Shown here in pieces: positions 28,722 through 37,942 of a stretch of 64,000 nucleotides of DNA. The notes under the pieces were generated by a model. That model was not told the origin of the DNA, made no database searches, and saw only the letters and a list, made by a program, of their open reading frames with translations. Position numbers and translations under genes: made by a program. The stretch lies in the NCBI RefSeq assembly GCF_015265435.1, contig NZ_JABJWH010000033.1:50666-114665 (forward strand). The letters are read 5' to 3'. Each line of letters begins with the position of its first letter. The first letter of the stretch is position 1. The DNA is from Alloalcanivorax profundimaris (GTDB lineage: Bacteria; Pseudomonadota; Gammaproteobacteria; Pseudomonadales; Alcanivoracaceae).

Positions 28722-29786
28722 ATGAAACCTTCTCCGCTGAATCGGGCCGGAAACCGGATGCGGCCCCCCGCCGATGGCTGGCCGGGCCCGGCTCTGTTCG
28801 ACGCCGGCGCGGCGTCTTCCGCCCTGTTCGCCGATCCGCGCCTGACGGGCCGGCTCGCTCGCCGGCCCGAGCGGCCGGTGGTGTGGTTGCTCAGCGACGA
28901 CAAGGCCGGCCACGTGAACCAGCTGCGTGGTCTGGGCGAGCGCCTGGAAGCCCTGCGCGGCGCCCGCCTGGTGTGGATTTCCTGCCGCCGCCACCGGGTG
29001 TCCTGGTGGCAGGCGCTGGCGGCGCGCCCGCCGCGCATCGAAGCGCCGGCGCCGGATCTGGTGATCGGCGCCGGTTCCGGCACCCATCCGCTATTGCTTG
29101 CTTGCCGGGGCTTCCGCGAAGCGCTCACCGTGGTGCTGATGCGGCCGGGTTTCCCGTCCCGCTGGGTGGATCTGAAGGTGATTCCCGAGCACGACCGGCC
29201 CGCCGCCCGGGGCGATATTCTCGCTACCCAGGGCGCGCTCACCGCGGTGCAGCCCAACCCCCGGCTCAGCGCCGCCCGCCGTGGCCTGGTGCTGCTGGGC
29301 GGGCACTCGCCGCATTTCCACTGGCGCGATGACTCGATCCTCGAGCAGCTCATCACCCTGCTGCGCGAGTACCCGGATTGGCGCTGGACGGTGACCAGCT
29401 CGCGGCGCACCCCGGCGCCGCTGGTGGCGCGGCTGGGCGATCTCAGCGCGCCCAACCTGCGCTTTCATCACCACGACCACACCCCGGTGGACTGGCTGCC
29501 GCGCCAACTGCGCGCCCACCGCGTGGCCTGGGTGTCGCCGGACAGTGTCTCCATGCTCTACGAATCCCTCACCGCCGGCGTGCCCACCGGCACCCTGGAT
29601 CTGGCCACCACCGGCAAGGCGCGGGTGGCCGGCGGCATCCGCACCCTGCAGGGGCGCGGCCAGATCCGGGGCTGGCGGGACCGGGCGGCGCTGATGGGCG
29701 ACGCCATCCCGAGGCCGCCGCACCTGTGGGAAGCCAACCGGGTGGCGCACTGGCTCATCGACCGCTATGAGGAGGCGCGCCCTTGA
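28722..29786 (+). CDS. ELM1/GtrOC1-type protein of surface glycan cluster
   Basis: 354 residues. Sequence matches the family named after mitochondrial fission protein ELM1 (PF06258): LLSDDKAGHVNQLRGLGERL, VIGAGSGTHPLLLACRG, VLLGGHSPHFHW, TSSRRTP and the sugar-nucleotide-like region WVSPDSVSMLYESLTAGVPTG. In bacteria these occur in LPS-core gene clusters and look like glycosyltransferase-B folds. First gene of an overlapping operon; its stop overlaps the next TTG start. The ribosome binding site (GGAGCGAG) is rather far from the ATG. Confidence 0.82.
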   Translation: MKPSPLNRAGNRMRPPADGWPGPALFDAGAASSALFADPRLTGRLARRPERPVVWLLSDDKAGHVNQLRGLGERLEALRGARLVWISCRRHRVSWWQALAARPPRIEAPAPDLVIGAGSGTHPLLLACRGFREALTVVLMRPGFPSRWVDLKVIPEHDRPAARGDILATQGALTAVQPNPRLSAARRGLVLLGGHSPHFHWRDDSILEQLITLLREYPDWRWTVTSSRRTPAPLVARLGDLSAPNLRFHHHDHTPVDWLPRQLRAHRVAWVSPDSVSMLYESLTAGVPTGTLDLATTGKARVAGGIRTLQGRGQIRGWRDRAALMGDAIPRPPHLWEANRVAHWLIDRYEEARP

Positions 29787-30907
29787 GGGTGCTGCAGGTC
29801 CTGCCGGCGTTGAACAGCGGCGGCGTGGAACGGGGTACCGTGGAGTTCGCCCGGGAATTGGTGGCCCTGGGCCATGAGTCCTGGGTGCTGTCCAGTGGCG
29901 GCGCCCAGGTGGCGCGGTTGGAAGCCGAAGGCAGCCGCCATGCGAGTCTGCCGGTGCACCGCAAATCGCCGCTGTCGCTGCGCCACGTGCCGGCGGTGCG
30001 GCGTTTGCTCCAAGAGCTGGCGCCGGACGTGGTGCACGTGCGCTCGCGGCTGCCCGCCTGGCTGGTGTGGCTGGCCTGGCGCAAGCTGCCCGCCGCCGAC
30101 CGGCCGGCCCTGGTGAGCACCTTCCACAGCCATTACTCGGTGAGCCGCTACAGCGCGGTGATGGCCCGGCCGCGCCGGGTAATCGCCATCTCCGAGAGCG
30201 TGCGCGACTACATCCTGGCCCATTATCCGGTGGCGCCGGAGCGCATCACCCTGATCCCCCGGGGCGTCGATGTGGCGCGCTTCCGGCCCGGCCCGCCGGA
30301 GCCGGACTGGCTGCGCCGGCTGTACGCCGATTTCCCGCATTTCCGGGGCAAGCGCCTGATCCTGATGCCCGGCCGGCTGAGCCGCTGGAAGGGCCAGGAG
30401 ACCTTCCTTCAGGTCATGGGGCGGCTGATCGAACGAGACCCGGACGCCCACGGCGTGATCCTGGGCGGCGCCGACGCCAACAAGCAGCACTACCGCACCG
30501 AACTGGAAAACACCGCCCTGGCCATGGGGCTGGCGCCCCATGTGACCCTGGTGGGTCGCCGGGACGATATCCTGCAGTTCTACCGGCTGGCGGAAGTGGT
30601 CTGCCATCTCTCCAGCAAGCCGGAGCCGTTCGGGCGGGTGATCACCGAGTCCCTGGCCGCCGGTTGCAAGGTGGTGGCCTTCGACCGGGGCGGCGCCCGG
30701 GAATCCCTGGCCACCTGTTTCCCGGAGGGCCTGGTGGCGCCGGACGACGTGGGCGCGGTGGTGGAGCGGATACGGACGCTCACCGGCCGGCCGGCGCGCA
30801 TCGAGCTGCCGGCGCGCTTCCACCTGGGCCAGCAGGTGGCCTCCACCCTGGCGGTGTACCGTCAGGCCCTGGCGGACCGGGACGGCGGCGCGGAGGCGCG
30901 GCCATGA
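29783..30907 (+). CDS. glycosyltransferase family 4 (LPS core-type)
   Basis: 374 residues beginning at a TTG that shares bases with the previous stop (TTGA), with GGAGG eight bases before. N-terminal MRVLQVLPALNSGGVERGTVEFARELV and C-terminal EPFGRVITESLAAGCKVVAFDRGGARE are the acceptor and nucleotide-sugar sites of GT4 retaining transferases. Probably adds a hexose or heptose to the LPS inner core. Overlaps the next gene by four bases (ATGA). Confidence 0.92.
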   Translation: MRVLQVLPALNSGGVERGTVEFARELVALGHESWVLSSGGAQVARLEAEGSRHASLPVHRKSPLSLRHVPAVRRLLQELAPDVVHVRSRLPAWLVWLAWRKLPAADRPALVSTFHSHYSVSRYSAVMARPRRVIAISESVRDYILAHYPVAPERITLIPRGVDVARFRPGPPEPDWLRRLYADFPHFRGKRLILMPGRLSRWKGQETFLQVMGRLIERDPDAHGVILGGADANKQHYRTELENTALAMGLAPHVTLVGRRDDILQFYRLAEVVCHLSSKPEPFGRVITESLAAGCKVVAFDRGGARESLATCFPEGLVAPDDVGAVVERIRTLTGRPARIELPARFHLGQQVASTLAVYRQALADRDGGAEARP

Positions 30908-31923
30908 GGGTGCTGCACGTGGCCTACCAGCAATGGCGCCGCTACGGCAAAACCCGGGTCAGCTGGGCCCACAAGCTGACCCTGGGGCTGATTCACGACG
31001 GGCATTATGTGCAGGTGTTCAGCGACCGGGACGTGGCCGCCCTGGAAGCGCCGTTCGGCATCCGCGACCTGGGCCGCCGGCGCGCCAACCGCCGCCTGCT
31101 GGAAACCGTGGAGGCGGTGGAGCCGGACCTGGTGATCCTGGGCCACTGTGACCTGATCGGCAACGACACCCTGCGGCGCCTGCGTCGGCGCTGGCCCCAC
31201 ATCGTGCTGGCGCATTGCAACAATGATCCGCTGTTCGTGCCGGACAACGTGGCCCGGCTGCGCCATCGCGGCGAGGTGGTGGACGCGGTGTTCGTGTCCA
31301 CCGGCTGGCCGGAGCTGCGCCGCTTCGACGACCTGCCGGCGCGTTTTCATCACATGCCCAACCCGGTGGACGCCAGCATCGAGAACCTGGACAACAGCCG
31401 GCGCGTGGACCTGCCGGTGGACCTGCTGTTCTGCAGCAACAGCACGGACTTCACCCGCCGCCTGGAGCAGGTGAAGGGGCTCAAGGCCGCCCTGGACGAC
31501 GAACTGGTGTTCCGCACCCACGGCAGTTTCGGGCAGCCGCCGGTATGGGGGCGGGACTACGAGCGCGCCCTGGCCGCCACCCGCATGGGGCTGAATCTGA
31601 ACCGCCAGGAAGGGGATCATTGGTACTCCTCGGCGCGCATGGCGCAGCTGGCGGGCAACGGCATCCTGGTGTTCACCCACGCGGCGCCCCGCTTCGACGA
31701 ACTGATGCCCGAGCGCTCGCTGGTCTATTTCCAGGACCAGGATGATCTGCTCCACCGGGTCCGCGACTTTCATCACGACGACGACCGGCGGCGGGAATGG
31801 GCCGGGCGGGCGCGGAACTTCTTCCATCGGGAAATGAATTCCCGGTTGTACGCCCGCTTCATCGTCGAGTCGGCCCTGGGCTTGCCGCTCTCCCACGACT
31901 ACGTATGGCGGAGCCGGCCATGA
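30904..31923 (+). CDS. glycosyltransferase (GT-B fold, CgeB-like)
   Basis: 339 residues from an ATG in an ATGA overlap. The C-terminal part GMGLNLNRQEGDHWYSSARMAQLAGNGILVFTH with LYARFIVESALGL resembles the glycosyltransferase group 1 / CgeB-like domain, while the N-terminus (MRVLHVAYQQWRRYGKTRVS, CNNDPLFV) is less conserved. Role in sugar addition to a surface glycan inferred from the operon. Confidence 0.8.
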   Translation: MRVLHVAYQQWRRYGKTRVSWAHKLTLGLIHDGHYVQVFSDRDVAALEAPFGIRDLGRRRANRRLLETVEAVEPDLVILGHCDLIGNDTLRRLRRRWPHIVLAHCNNDPLFVPDNVARLRHRGEVVDAVFVSTGWPELRRFDDLPARFHHMPNPVDASIENLDNSRRVDLPVDLLFCSNSTDFTRRLEQVKGLKAALDDELVFRTHGSFGQPPVWGRDYERALAATRMGLNLNRQEGDHWYSSARMAQLAGNGILVFTHAAPRFDELMPERSLVYFQDQDDLLHRVRDFHHDDDRRREWAGRARNFFHREMNSRLYARFIVESALGLPLSHDYVWRSRP

Positions 31924-32612
31924 TCCTGAACCTCACCGAGCGGGCCCCGTTCGCCCGGGGCGGCAACCGCCTGTGCTTCGTGGACCCGGCGGACCGGTGC
32001 CGCTGCATCAAGGTGCGCCGGCCGGACTTCACCCTGGCGGACCGGCGCCGCAAAAAAGGGTTTCCCGGCAACCTGCGGCCACTGTCCTGGTTCGACGACA
32101 ACCGCGAGGAGCAGCGCGTGCTGACCGTGCTGTGGCGCCGCCACGGCGCGCTGCTTGGCGCTCACCTGCCACGCTGCCATGGTTTCGTGGACACCGACCT
32201 GGGCCCGGGACTGGTCACCGAGTTGATCCGCGACGCCGACGGCGCCATCTCCCAGACCCTGAAAAAGGTGCTCTGGGACCAGGGCCTGACGCCCTCCTGC
32301 AGCCGGGCGGTGGGCGTGCTTGGCCGGTTCTGGATCGAGCAGCGCATTCCCTCCCGGGACCTGCTGCCGCACAACATCGTCGCCCAGCGCGGCGCCGACG
32401 GCGGACTGCGCCGGCTGGTGGTGATTGACGGCCTGGGCCGCGCCGGCCTGGCCGGGACCCGGGGCAGCCGCGCCGCCGCCCGGCGCAAGGTGGCCAACCT
32501 GCACCAGCGCATCGAGGACCTGCTGGCCCTGCGCGGCGCCGGCCCCAGCCCCGGGGCCTTCCCCGGCTACCATGGGCTGCTGTTCCACGACGACGCCCCG
32601 GAGCGGCCATGA
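31920..32612 (+). CDS. YrbL-type kinase-like protein (PF10707)
   Basis: 230 residues in an ATGA overlap with the previous gene. ARGGNRLCFVDPADRCRCIKVRRP at the start resembles a nucleotide loop and the conserved Lys of kinase-like folds; DLLPHNIVAQ resembles the catalytic loop (D..xxN) and LVVIDGLGRAG the metal-binding Asp. This is the PhoP-regulatory-network protein YrbL family, related to LPS core kinases. A role in phosphorylating LPS core sugar is a reasonable guess; no assay of the family settles it. Confidence 0.8.
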   Translation: MILNLTERAPFARGGNRLCFVDPADRCRCIKVRRPDFTLADRRRKKGFPGNLRPLSWFDDNREEQRVLTVLWRRHGALLGAHLPRCHGFVDTDLGPGLVTELIRDADGAISQTLKKVLWDQGLTPSCSRAVGVLGRFWIEQRIPSRDLLPHNIVAQRGADGGLRRLVVIDGLGRAGLAGTRGSRAAARRKVANLHQRIEDLLALRGAGPSPGAFPGYHGLLFHDDAPERP

Positions 32613-33652
32613 GCGGCGCGCCCCGTCTGGCCCAGGTGCTGGCCGGCGCCCCCCGGGGCGGCGCGGAGAATTTCTTCACGCGCCTGGTGACCGGTTTGCA
32701 CGAAGAAGGCGGCCTGGACCAGCATGCCTTCATCCGCCCCCACCCGGACCGGGTGGCGCGGCTGCGCCGGGCCGGCGTGCCGGTGTCCGGCTTCCGCTTC
32801 CCCGGCCCGCTGCGCCCCCTGGCCCGGTACCGCTACCGGCGCGCCCTGGCCGGGTTCCGGCCGGACCGGGTGCTTACCTGGATGAACCGGGCCAGCGCCG
32901 CCACGCCGCCGGGGCCCTACACGCTGATCAGCCGGCTCGGTCATTACTACGATCTCAAGCACTACCGGCACGCGGACTACTGGATCGGCATCACCCGGGG
33001 CATCTGTGATCACCTGGTGCGCGGCGGCATGCCGGCGGCGCGGGTGGTGCATCTGCCCAACTTCGCCGACGAAACGCCGGTTACGCCGCTGCCCCGGGAC
33101 AGCTTCGCCACGCCCGCCGGGCCGTTGCTGCTGGCTGCCGGCCGGCTGCACCACAACAAGGGCTTCGATGTGTTGCTGCGCGCCCTGGCCCGGTTGCCCG
33201 ACGCCACCCTGTGGCTGGCCGGCACCGGCCCGGAGCAGAGCGCTCTGCACGCCCTGGCCACGGGCCTGGGCGTGGCCGGGCGGGTGCGTTTTCTGGGCTG
33301 GCGGGACGACGTCACCACCCTGATGGCCAGCGTCGATGTTTTCGTGTGCCCGTCCCGCCACGAGGGGCTGGGCTCCATTGTCCTGGAGGCCTGGGCCCAC
33401 GGGTGCCCGATCGTCGCCACCGCCTCCCAGGGGCCGGCGGAACTGATCCGCGCCGACCAGACCGGCCTGCTCACCCCCGTGGACCGCCCGGAAGCCCTGG
33501 CCGGCGCCCTGCGTGAACTGCTCGCCGACGACGTCCGGCGCCGGCGCCTGGCGGACGCCGCCCGACGGCATTACCAGGCCCGCTACAGCCGCCGGGTGGT
33601 GTTGGACGGTTACCGGGATTTCTTCGCCGGCCTGCCGGCCAAGGGGGCCTGA
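32609..33652 (+). CDS. glycosyltransferase family 4
   Basis: 347 residues, ATGA overlap with YrbL-like gene. N-terminal LAQVLAGAPRGGAENFFTRLV, then LLLAAGRLHHNKGFDVLLRALA and the C-terminal EX7E motif in HEGLGSIVLEAWAHGCPIVATASQGPAE, typical of GT4. Ends two bases before the next start region, so the transcript continues. Confidence 0.92.
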   Translation: MSGAPRLAQVLAGAPRGGAENFFTRLVTGLHEEGGLDQHAFIRPHPDRVARLRRAGVPVSGFRFPGPLRPLARYRYRRALAGFRPDRVLTWMNRASAATPPGPYTLISRLGHYYDLKHYRHADYWIGITRGICDHLVRGGMPAARVVHLPNFADETPVTPLPRDSFATPAGPLLLAAGRLHHNKGFDVLLRALARLPDATLWLAGTGPEQSALHALATGLGVAGRVRFLGWRDDVTTLMASVDVFVCPSRHEGLGSIVLEAWAHGCPIVATASQGPAELIRADQTGLLTPVDRPEALAGALRELLADDVRRRRLADAARRHYQARYSRRVVLDGYRDFFAGLPAKGA

Positions 33653-33654
33653 GC

Positions 33655-34557
33655 ATGTTCAAAGCGAGACGCCGGCAAAAGCGGCTGCGCGCCCGGCGCG
33701 ACGTCCTGGCCCGGGACACCGCGATCCAGCGTACCGGCCAGTTGCACTGGCGCGCCCTGCACGACGACACCGCCGGCGTGGGCAATGCCCTGGCCGAGGA
33801 GGTGGTGGTGTCGCTGACCACCTTCGACAAGCGCATCGACAACGTCTATCTGACCATCGAGAGTCTGCTCCAGCAGTCGCTCAAGCCGGACCGGGTAGTG
33901 CTGTGGATCGCCGAGGGCGAGTTGGGCGGGGCGGGCCTGCCGTACATTTTGCGCCTGCAGGAACGGCGCGGCCTGGAAGTCCGTTTTTGCGCCGAGGATC
34001 TCGGGCCCTATAAAAAGTTCTACTACGCCCTGCAATGCTTCCCGGACAGCCTGCTGATCACCGTGGACGACGACACCCTCTACCCCCACGATCTGGTGGA
34101 CCAGTTGTACCGCGCCCACCGCGCCGACCCGGACAGCGTTCCCTGCCACCGCGCCCACCGCATCCGGCTGGCCGGTGACGGCGCCGTGTTGCCCTACAAG
34201 CGTTGGGAGAAACCCACCCTGGACGGCACGCCCTCGCCGCTGGTGTTTCCCACCGGCGTGGGCGGCGTGCTCTATGCCCCCGGCCATCTGGATGACCAGG
34301 TGCTGGACCGGGACCGTTTCATGGCGCTGTGCCCCGGCGCCGACGACATCTGGCTCAAGGCCATGAGCCTCAAGGCCGGCCGCCGCTGCCGCCGGGTCCC
34401 CGACCCCCGGGATTTTCGCGGCCGCTTTCTCACCGTGGAAGAGAGCCAGGTGCATTCCCTGAAACGGGCCAACAAGGCCGCCGACGGCAACGACCGCAAG
34501 CTGCGCGCGGTGTTCGATCACTACCATCTCTGGGGTCGCCTCCAGGAGGACGTTTGA
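33655..34557 (+). CDS. glycosyltransferase-like protein with DDD motif
   Basis: 300 residues. VVSLTTFDKRIDNVYLTIESLLQQS and LLITVDDDTLYPHDLVDQLY fit an inverting GT-A (GT2-like) fold: the DDD would bind the divalent metal and nucleotide sugar. KLRAVFDHYHLWGRL closes the protein. Donor and acceptor unknown. Its stop overlaps the TTG start of the O-antigen ligase gene. Confidence 0.8.
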   Translation: MFKARRRQKRLRARRDVLARDTAIQRTGQLHWRALHDDTAGVGNALAEEVVVSLTTFDKRIDNVYLTIESLLQQSLKPDRVVLWIAEGELGGAGLPYILRLQERRGLEVRFCAEDLGPYKKFYYALQCFPDSLLITVDDDTLYPHDLVDQLYRAHRADPDSVPCHRAHRIRLAGDGAVLPYKRWEKPTLDGTPSPLVFPTGVGGVLYAPGHLDDQVLDRDRFMALCPGADDIWLKAMSLKAGRRCRRVPDPRDFRGRFLTVEESQVHSLKRANKAADGNDRKLRAVFDHYHLWGRLQEDV

Positions 34558-35927
34558 GCCTGGCCGGCGCCCTGGACCGGGCCGGCCCCTGGCTGGTGGC
34601 CGCCTACGCCGGCACCGCCCTGGCCCTGCCGGAGGTCGGCGAAGGCTTCAAGGTGCTGGTGCTGATGGCCGGGTTCGGCGGCTTTTTCTGGCTGGCCCGG
34701 GGGCGCCGCTTCACCGCGCCGGTGAAGCTGCTGCTGGCGGCGGCCCTGGTGGCGCTGCTGTCCTGGGGGCTGTCCCGGTTGCATCATCCGCAGTGGGCGG
34801 AGTCCTCGCCCAAGGTGCACCGCCTGACCCACTGGTTCGCTTTCCTGGCGGTGGCCTGGCTGCTGGCGGGCCGGGTCCGGCGCGTGCTGCTGGCCTGGGG
34901 CGCCGGCCTGGCCGGGCTGCTGGTGGCGCCCTGGTTCACCGGCCGGGGAGGGTATGACTGGTTCGTCGGCTGGCACGGCGAGCGGGTGGACTTCGGCCTG
35001 CACAACGCCCAGCACGCCACCCTGTTGTTCGCCACCGGCTTGCTGGGGCTGATCGCCCTGGCGGGCCGCTGCCTGGGCCCCGGGCCCTGGCGCTTGTTGC
35101 GCGGCCTGCTCTGGACTCTGGCCACCCTGGCCTGCGCCGTGGCGGTGGTGATCACACAGACCCGGGGTGTGTGGTTGGGGCTGGCGGTGGCGGCGCTGGT
35201 GATGCTGGCCGCCGCCGGCCTGGCCCTGCGCCGGCGGCTGTCGCCGGGACCGCGGCGGCGCTGGCTCACCGGGGCCCTGCTGGCCGGGGTGCTGGGCCTG
35301 GTGCTGGCGGCGGCGTGCTCGCCCATCGTCGAGCAGCGCCTGGCCGACGAGCGCCAGGCCATCGCCCAGCTTTCCCGGGGGCAACTGGAAGGCGTGACCG
35401 GCAGCGTCGCCGGCCGGGTGGTGAGCTGGTGGGCGGCGCTGCCCTGGATCGCCGAACGGCCCCTGGTGGGGTGGGGCGGCAACGGGCGTTCCCTGGTGCT
35501 GACACACTCACCGGGGCTGCCCGGCTGGATCGGGGAGGAGGGCTTCCGGCACCTGCACAACGGCTATCTGGACACCCTGGTCAATTACGGCCTGGCCGGC
35601 CTGGCGGTGCTGGCGGGGCTGCTGGTCTGGTTGACCCGTGAAGCATTGAGGGCGCGCCGCACCGGCGCGCTGCCGGCGGACTTCCTGCTGTTCTATATGG
35701 CCTTCCTGGGCTTCTGGCTGGTGGTGAACCTGTTCGAGTCGTTCCTGTACTTCTCCAGCGGCGACTGGGTCTTCACCCTGGTGGCCGGCGGCGTGGCCAC
35801 CTTCATGCCCTGGCGGACGGGCCTCGCGGCAGGGTCAGATAGACCCCCAGCAACAGCAGGGGCGCGCCCAGCAAATGCTCCATGCCCAGGGCCTCTCCGA
35901 GAATCAGAAACGCGAACAGGGCGGTGA
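34554..35927 (+). CDS. O-antigen ligase family membrane protein (WaaL-like)
   Basis: 457 residues from a TTG in TTGA overlap, GGAGGA just before. About ten to twelve membrane helices and one long periplasmic loop (about residues 245-335) with RVVSWWAALPWIAERPLVGWGGNG and FRHLHNGYLDTLVNYGLAG, the conserved Arg/His region of the O-antigen ligase/polymerase (Wzy_C) family. It would attach O-polysaccharide to lipid A-core. Last gene of the glycan operon; the 3' end overlaps the converging EamA gene by 125 bases, and the last ~35 residues look unrelated to the family. Confidence 0.85.
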   Translation: MSLAGALDRAGPWLVAAYAGTALALPEVGEGFKVLVLMAGFGGFFWLARGRRFTAPVKLLLAAALVALLSWGLSRLHHPQWAESSPKVHRLTHWFAFLAVAWLLAGRVRRVLLAWGAGLAGLLVAPWFTGRGGYDWFVGWHGERVDFGLHNAQHATLLFATGLLGLIALAGRCLGPGPWRLLRGLLWTLATLACAVAVVITQTRGVWLGLAVAALVMLAAAGLALRRRLSPGPRRRWLTGALLAGVLGLVLAAACSPIVEQRLADERQAIAQLSRGQLEGVTGSVAGRVVSWWAALPWIAERPLVGWGGNGRSLVLTHSPGLPGWIGEEGFRHLHNGYLDTLVNYGLAGLAVLAGLLVWLTREALRARRTGALPADFLLFYMAFLGFWLVVNLFESFLYFSSGDWVFTLVAGGVATFMPWRTGLAAGSDRPPATAGARPANAPCPGPLRESETRTGR

Positions 35928-36651
35928 AGAAGGGCGTGCTCAGCCGCACCACCGTGGCCGAGGTGGCGTTGATGTGCTGGCAGGCGAGGGGATAGAGGTA
36001 ACCCGGCGCCAAAGTGGAAAACGCCGCCAGGCCCAGGAACAGGCCCCACTGGCGGGCATCGGGCACCGCCGCGCCCGGGTCGGCGAACGGCGCGCTGACC
36101 AGCAGGCCCAAGGCGCAGGCGATCCACACCACGTTCCAGCCCTGGCCGCGCAGCCGGTCTCCGGCGCGGGAATAGAGCGCCATCACCAGAGCCGCGCCCA
36201 GGCCGCACAGGTCGCCGGTGAGGTGGCTTTCGCCGGCGGCCGGGGCGGCGCCCAGCAGCAACACGGTGGCGACACCGCCGAACGCCAGCAGGCCGCCCAG
36301 CAGTTCGCGCCCGGTCAGGCCCTCCCGACGCAGCAGCCGCAACAGCATGACGAAGAACGGCGAGGTGGCCACCAGCAGCGATACCGTCACGACATCGCTC
36401 AGGTAGAACCCCACCGTGGCCAGCACATAGTAGGCGGCCAGCAGCACGCCGCCTTCCAGGGCGGAGCGGTTGGGGCGCCGGAAACCGCGCAGGGCGGCCA
36501 GCACGATGGTGAGCAGCAGGGTGGCGGTAAGGAACCGGAACACCAGAGTGGTGGCGGTGGGCAGGTCGCGCAGCAGCGCCACCCAGATGCCGGTGGCGCC
36601 CCACTGGGCACTGGCGATCAGCGCCAGGGTGGTGCCTTTATGCGTGTCCAA
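35803..36651 (-). CDS. EamA/DMT-family transporter
   Basis: 282 residues with ten hydrophobic segments in two EamA repeats (AQWGATGIWVALL and PLACQHINATSATVVRLSTPFFTALFAFLILGE). Drug/metabolite superfamily exporter of unknown substrate. Four bases before the ychF stop, on the same strand, and overlapping the O-antigen-ligase gene at its 3' end. Confidence 0.88.
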   Translation of the reverse strand: MDTHKGTTLALIASAQWGATGIWVALLRDLPTATTLVFRFLTATLLLTIVLAALRGFRRPNRSALEGGVLLAAYYVLATVGFYLSDVVTVSLLVATSPFFVMLLRLLRREGLTGRELLGGLLAFGGVATVLLLGAAPAAGESHLTGDLCGLGAALVMALYSRAGDRLRGQGWNVVWIACALGLLVSAPFADPGAAVPDARQWGLFLGLAAFSTLAPGYLYPLACQHINATSATVVRLSTPFFTALFAFLILGEALGMEHLLGAPLLLLGVYLTLPRGPSARA

Positions 36652-36654
36652 AAC

Positions 36655-37746
36655 TCACACGTTGAACAGGAAGTTCAGGACGTCGCCGTCGTGGACCACG
36701 TAGTCCTTGCCTTCGGCGCGCATCTTGCCGGCTTCCTTGGCGCCCTGCTCGCCGTTGCCGGCGATGAAGTCCTCGTAGGCGATGGTCTGGGCGCGGATAA
36801 AGCCTTTCTCGAAGTCGGTGTGGATGACGCCGGCGGCCTGGGGCGCGGTGGCGCCCACCTTGATGGTCCAGGCGCGCACTTCCTTCTTGCCGGCGGTGAA
36901 GTAGGTCTGCAGGCCGAGCAATTCGTAGCCGGCGCGGATCACCCGGTTGAGGCCCGGTTCCTCCATGCCCAGGTCGGCCAGGAAGTCCGCTTTCTCCTCG
37001 TCGTCCAGTTCGGCGATCTCGGATTCGATCTTGGCGCAGATCGGCACCACCGAGGCGTTTTCCTTCTCCGCCTGTTGGCGCACGGTGTCCAGCAGCGGGT
37101 TGTTCTCGAAGCCGTCCTCTTCCACGTTGGCGATGTACATGGTGGGTTTGAGGGTGAGCAGGTTGAGGCTACGGATGGTCTTGCGCTCATCGGTGCTCAG
37201 GTCGGCGGCGCGGGCCGGCTCGCCTTCGTTGAGCAGGGGCAGCAGCTTTTCCAGCACCGGGATCATCGCCTGGGCGTCCTTGTTCTGGCCCTTGGCGGCT
37301 TTCTGCGCCCGTTGCAGGGCGCGCTCCACGGAGTCCAGGTCGGCCAGGGCCAGTTCGGTGTTGATCACCGAAATATCGTCCAGGGGAGACACCTTGCCGG
37401 CCACGTGGATCACGTTCTCGTCGTCGAAGCAGCGCACCACGTGGGCGATGGCGTCGGTGTCGCGGATGTTGGCCAGGAACTGGTTGCCCAGGCCCTCGCC
37501 CTTGGAGGCCCCCGCCACCAGCCCGGCGATGTCGACGAATTCCATGGTCGCCGGCAGCACTTTTTCCGGCTTGACGATGGCCGCCAGCGCGTCCAGGCGC
37601 GGGTCCGGCACCGGCACCACCCCGGTATTGGGCTCGATGGTGCAGAACGGGAAGTTCTCGGCGTCGATGCCGGCCTTGGTCAAGGCGTTGAAAAGGGTGG
37701 ATTTGCCCACATTGGGCAGGCCCACGATACCGCACTGAATACCCAT
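36655..37746 (-). CDS. ychF: redox-regulated ATPase YchF (OLA1 family)
   Basis: 363 residues, the normal length. G1 motif [12 protein letters not shown] at the N-terminus, [29 protein letters not shown], and the C-terminal TGS domain ending in the conserved [15 protein letters not shown]. It binds ATP more than GTP. In Pseudomonas-like genomes it lies next to pth; here a GST gene and REP element stand between. Confidence 0.96.
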   Translation of the reverse strand: MGIQCGIVGLPNVGKSTLFNALTKAGIDAENFPFCTIEPNTGVVPVPDPRLDALAAIVKPEKVLPATMEFVDIAGLVAGASKGEGLGNQFLANIRDTDAIAHVVRCFDDENVIHVAGKVSPLDDISVINTELALADLDSVERALQRAQKAAKGQNKDAQAMIPVLEKLLPLLNEGEPARAADLSTDERKTIRSLNLLTLKPTMYIANVEEDGFENNPLLDTVRQQAEKENASVVPICAKIESEIAELDDEEKADFLADLGMEEPGLNRVIRAGYELLGLQTYFTAGKKEVRAWTIKVGATAPQAAGVIHTDFEKGFIRAQTIAYEDFIAGNGEQGAKEAGKMRAEGKDYVVHDGDVLNFLFNV

Positions 37747-37942
37747 AACTGCACCTCCGTTTTCGAGGGCGCAATGCTACTCAAGGCGCGGCCAAAATGC
37801 GACCGGTAGCGGCACGGGGGCGGCCGTGTCGGGCGCCGGGGCCAGTTGCCAGGGCGCCGCTCAGGTGGGGCTCTGATGCCGGGAGCCGGGGCGCCGGGTT
37901 TGGCTAGACTGATGAGTCACGACAGCCGGCAGCACGACGATC

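Noticed and set aside
30067..31923. 618-codon version of the CgeB-like glycosyltransferase
   Set aside because: The first 279 codons overlap the upstream glycosyltransferase in another frame; the ATGA start at 30904 is supported.
35875..37809. 644-codon plus-strand open frame across EamA and ychF
   Set aside because: Antisense shadow of two clear genes; translation is Gln/Gly/His-rich without domain.
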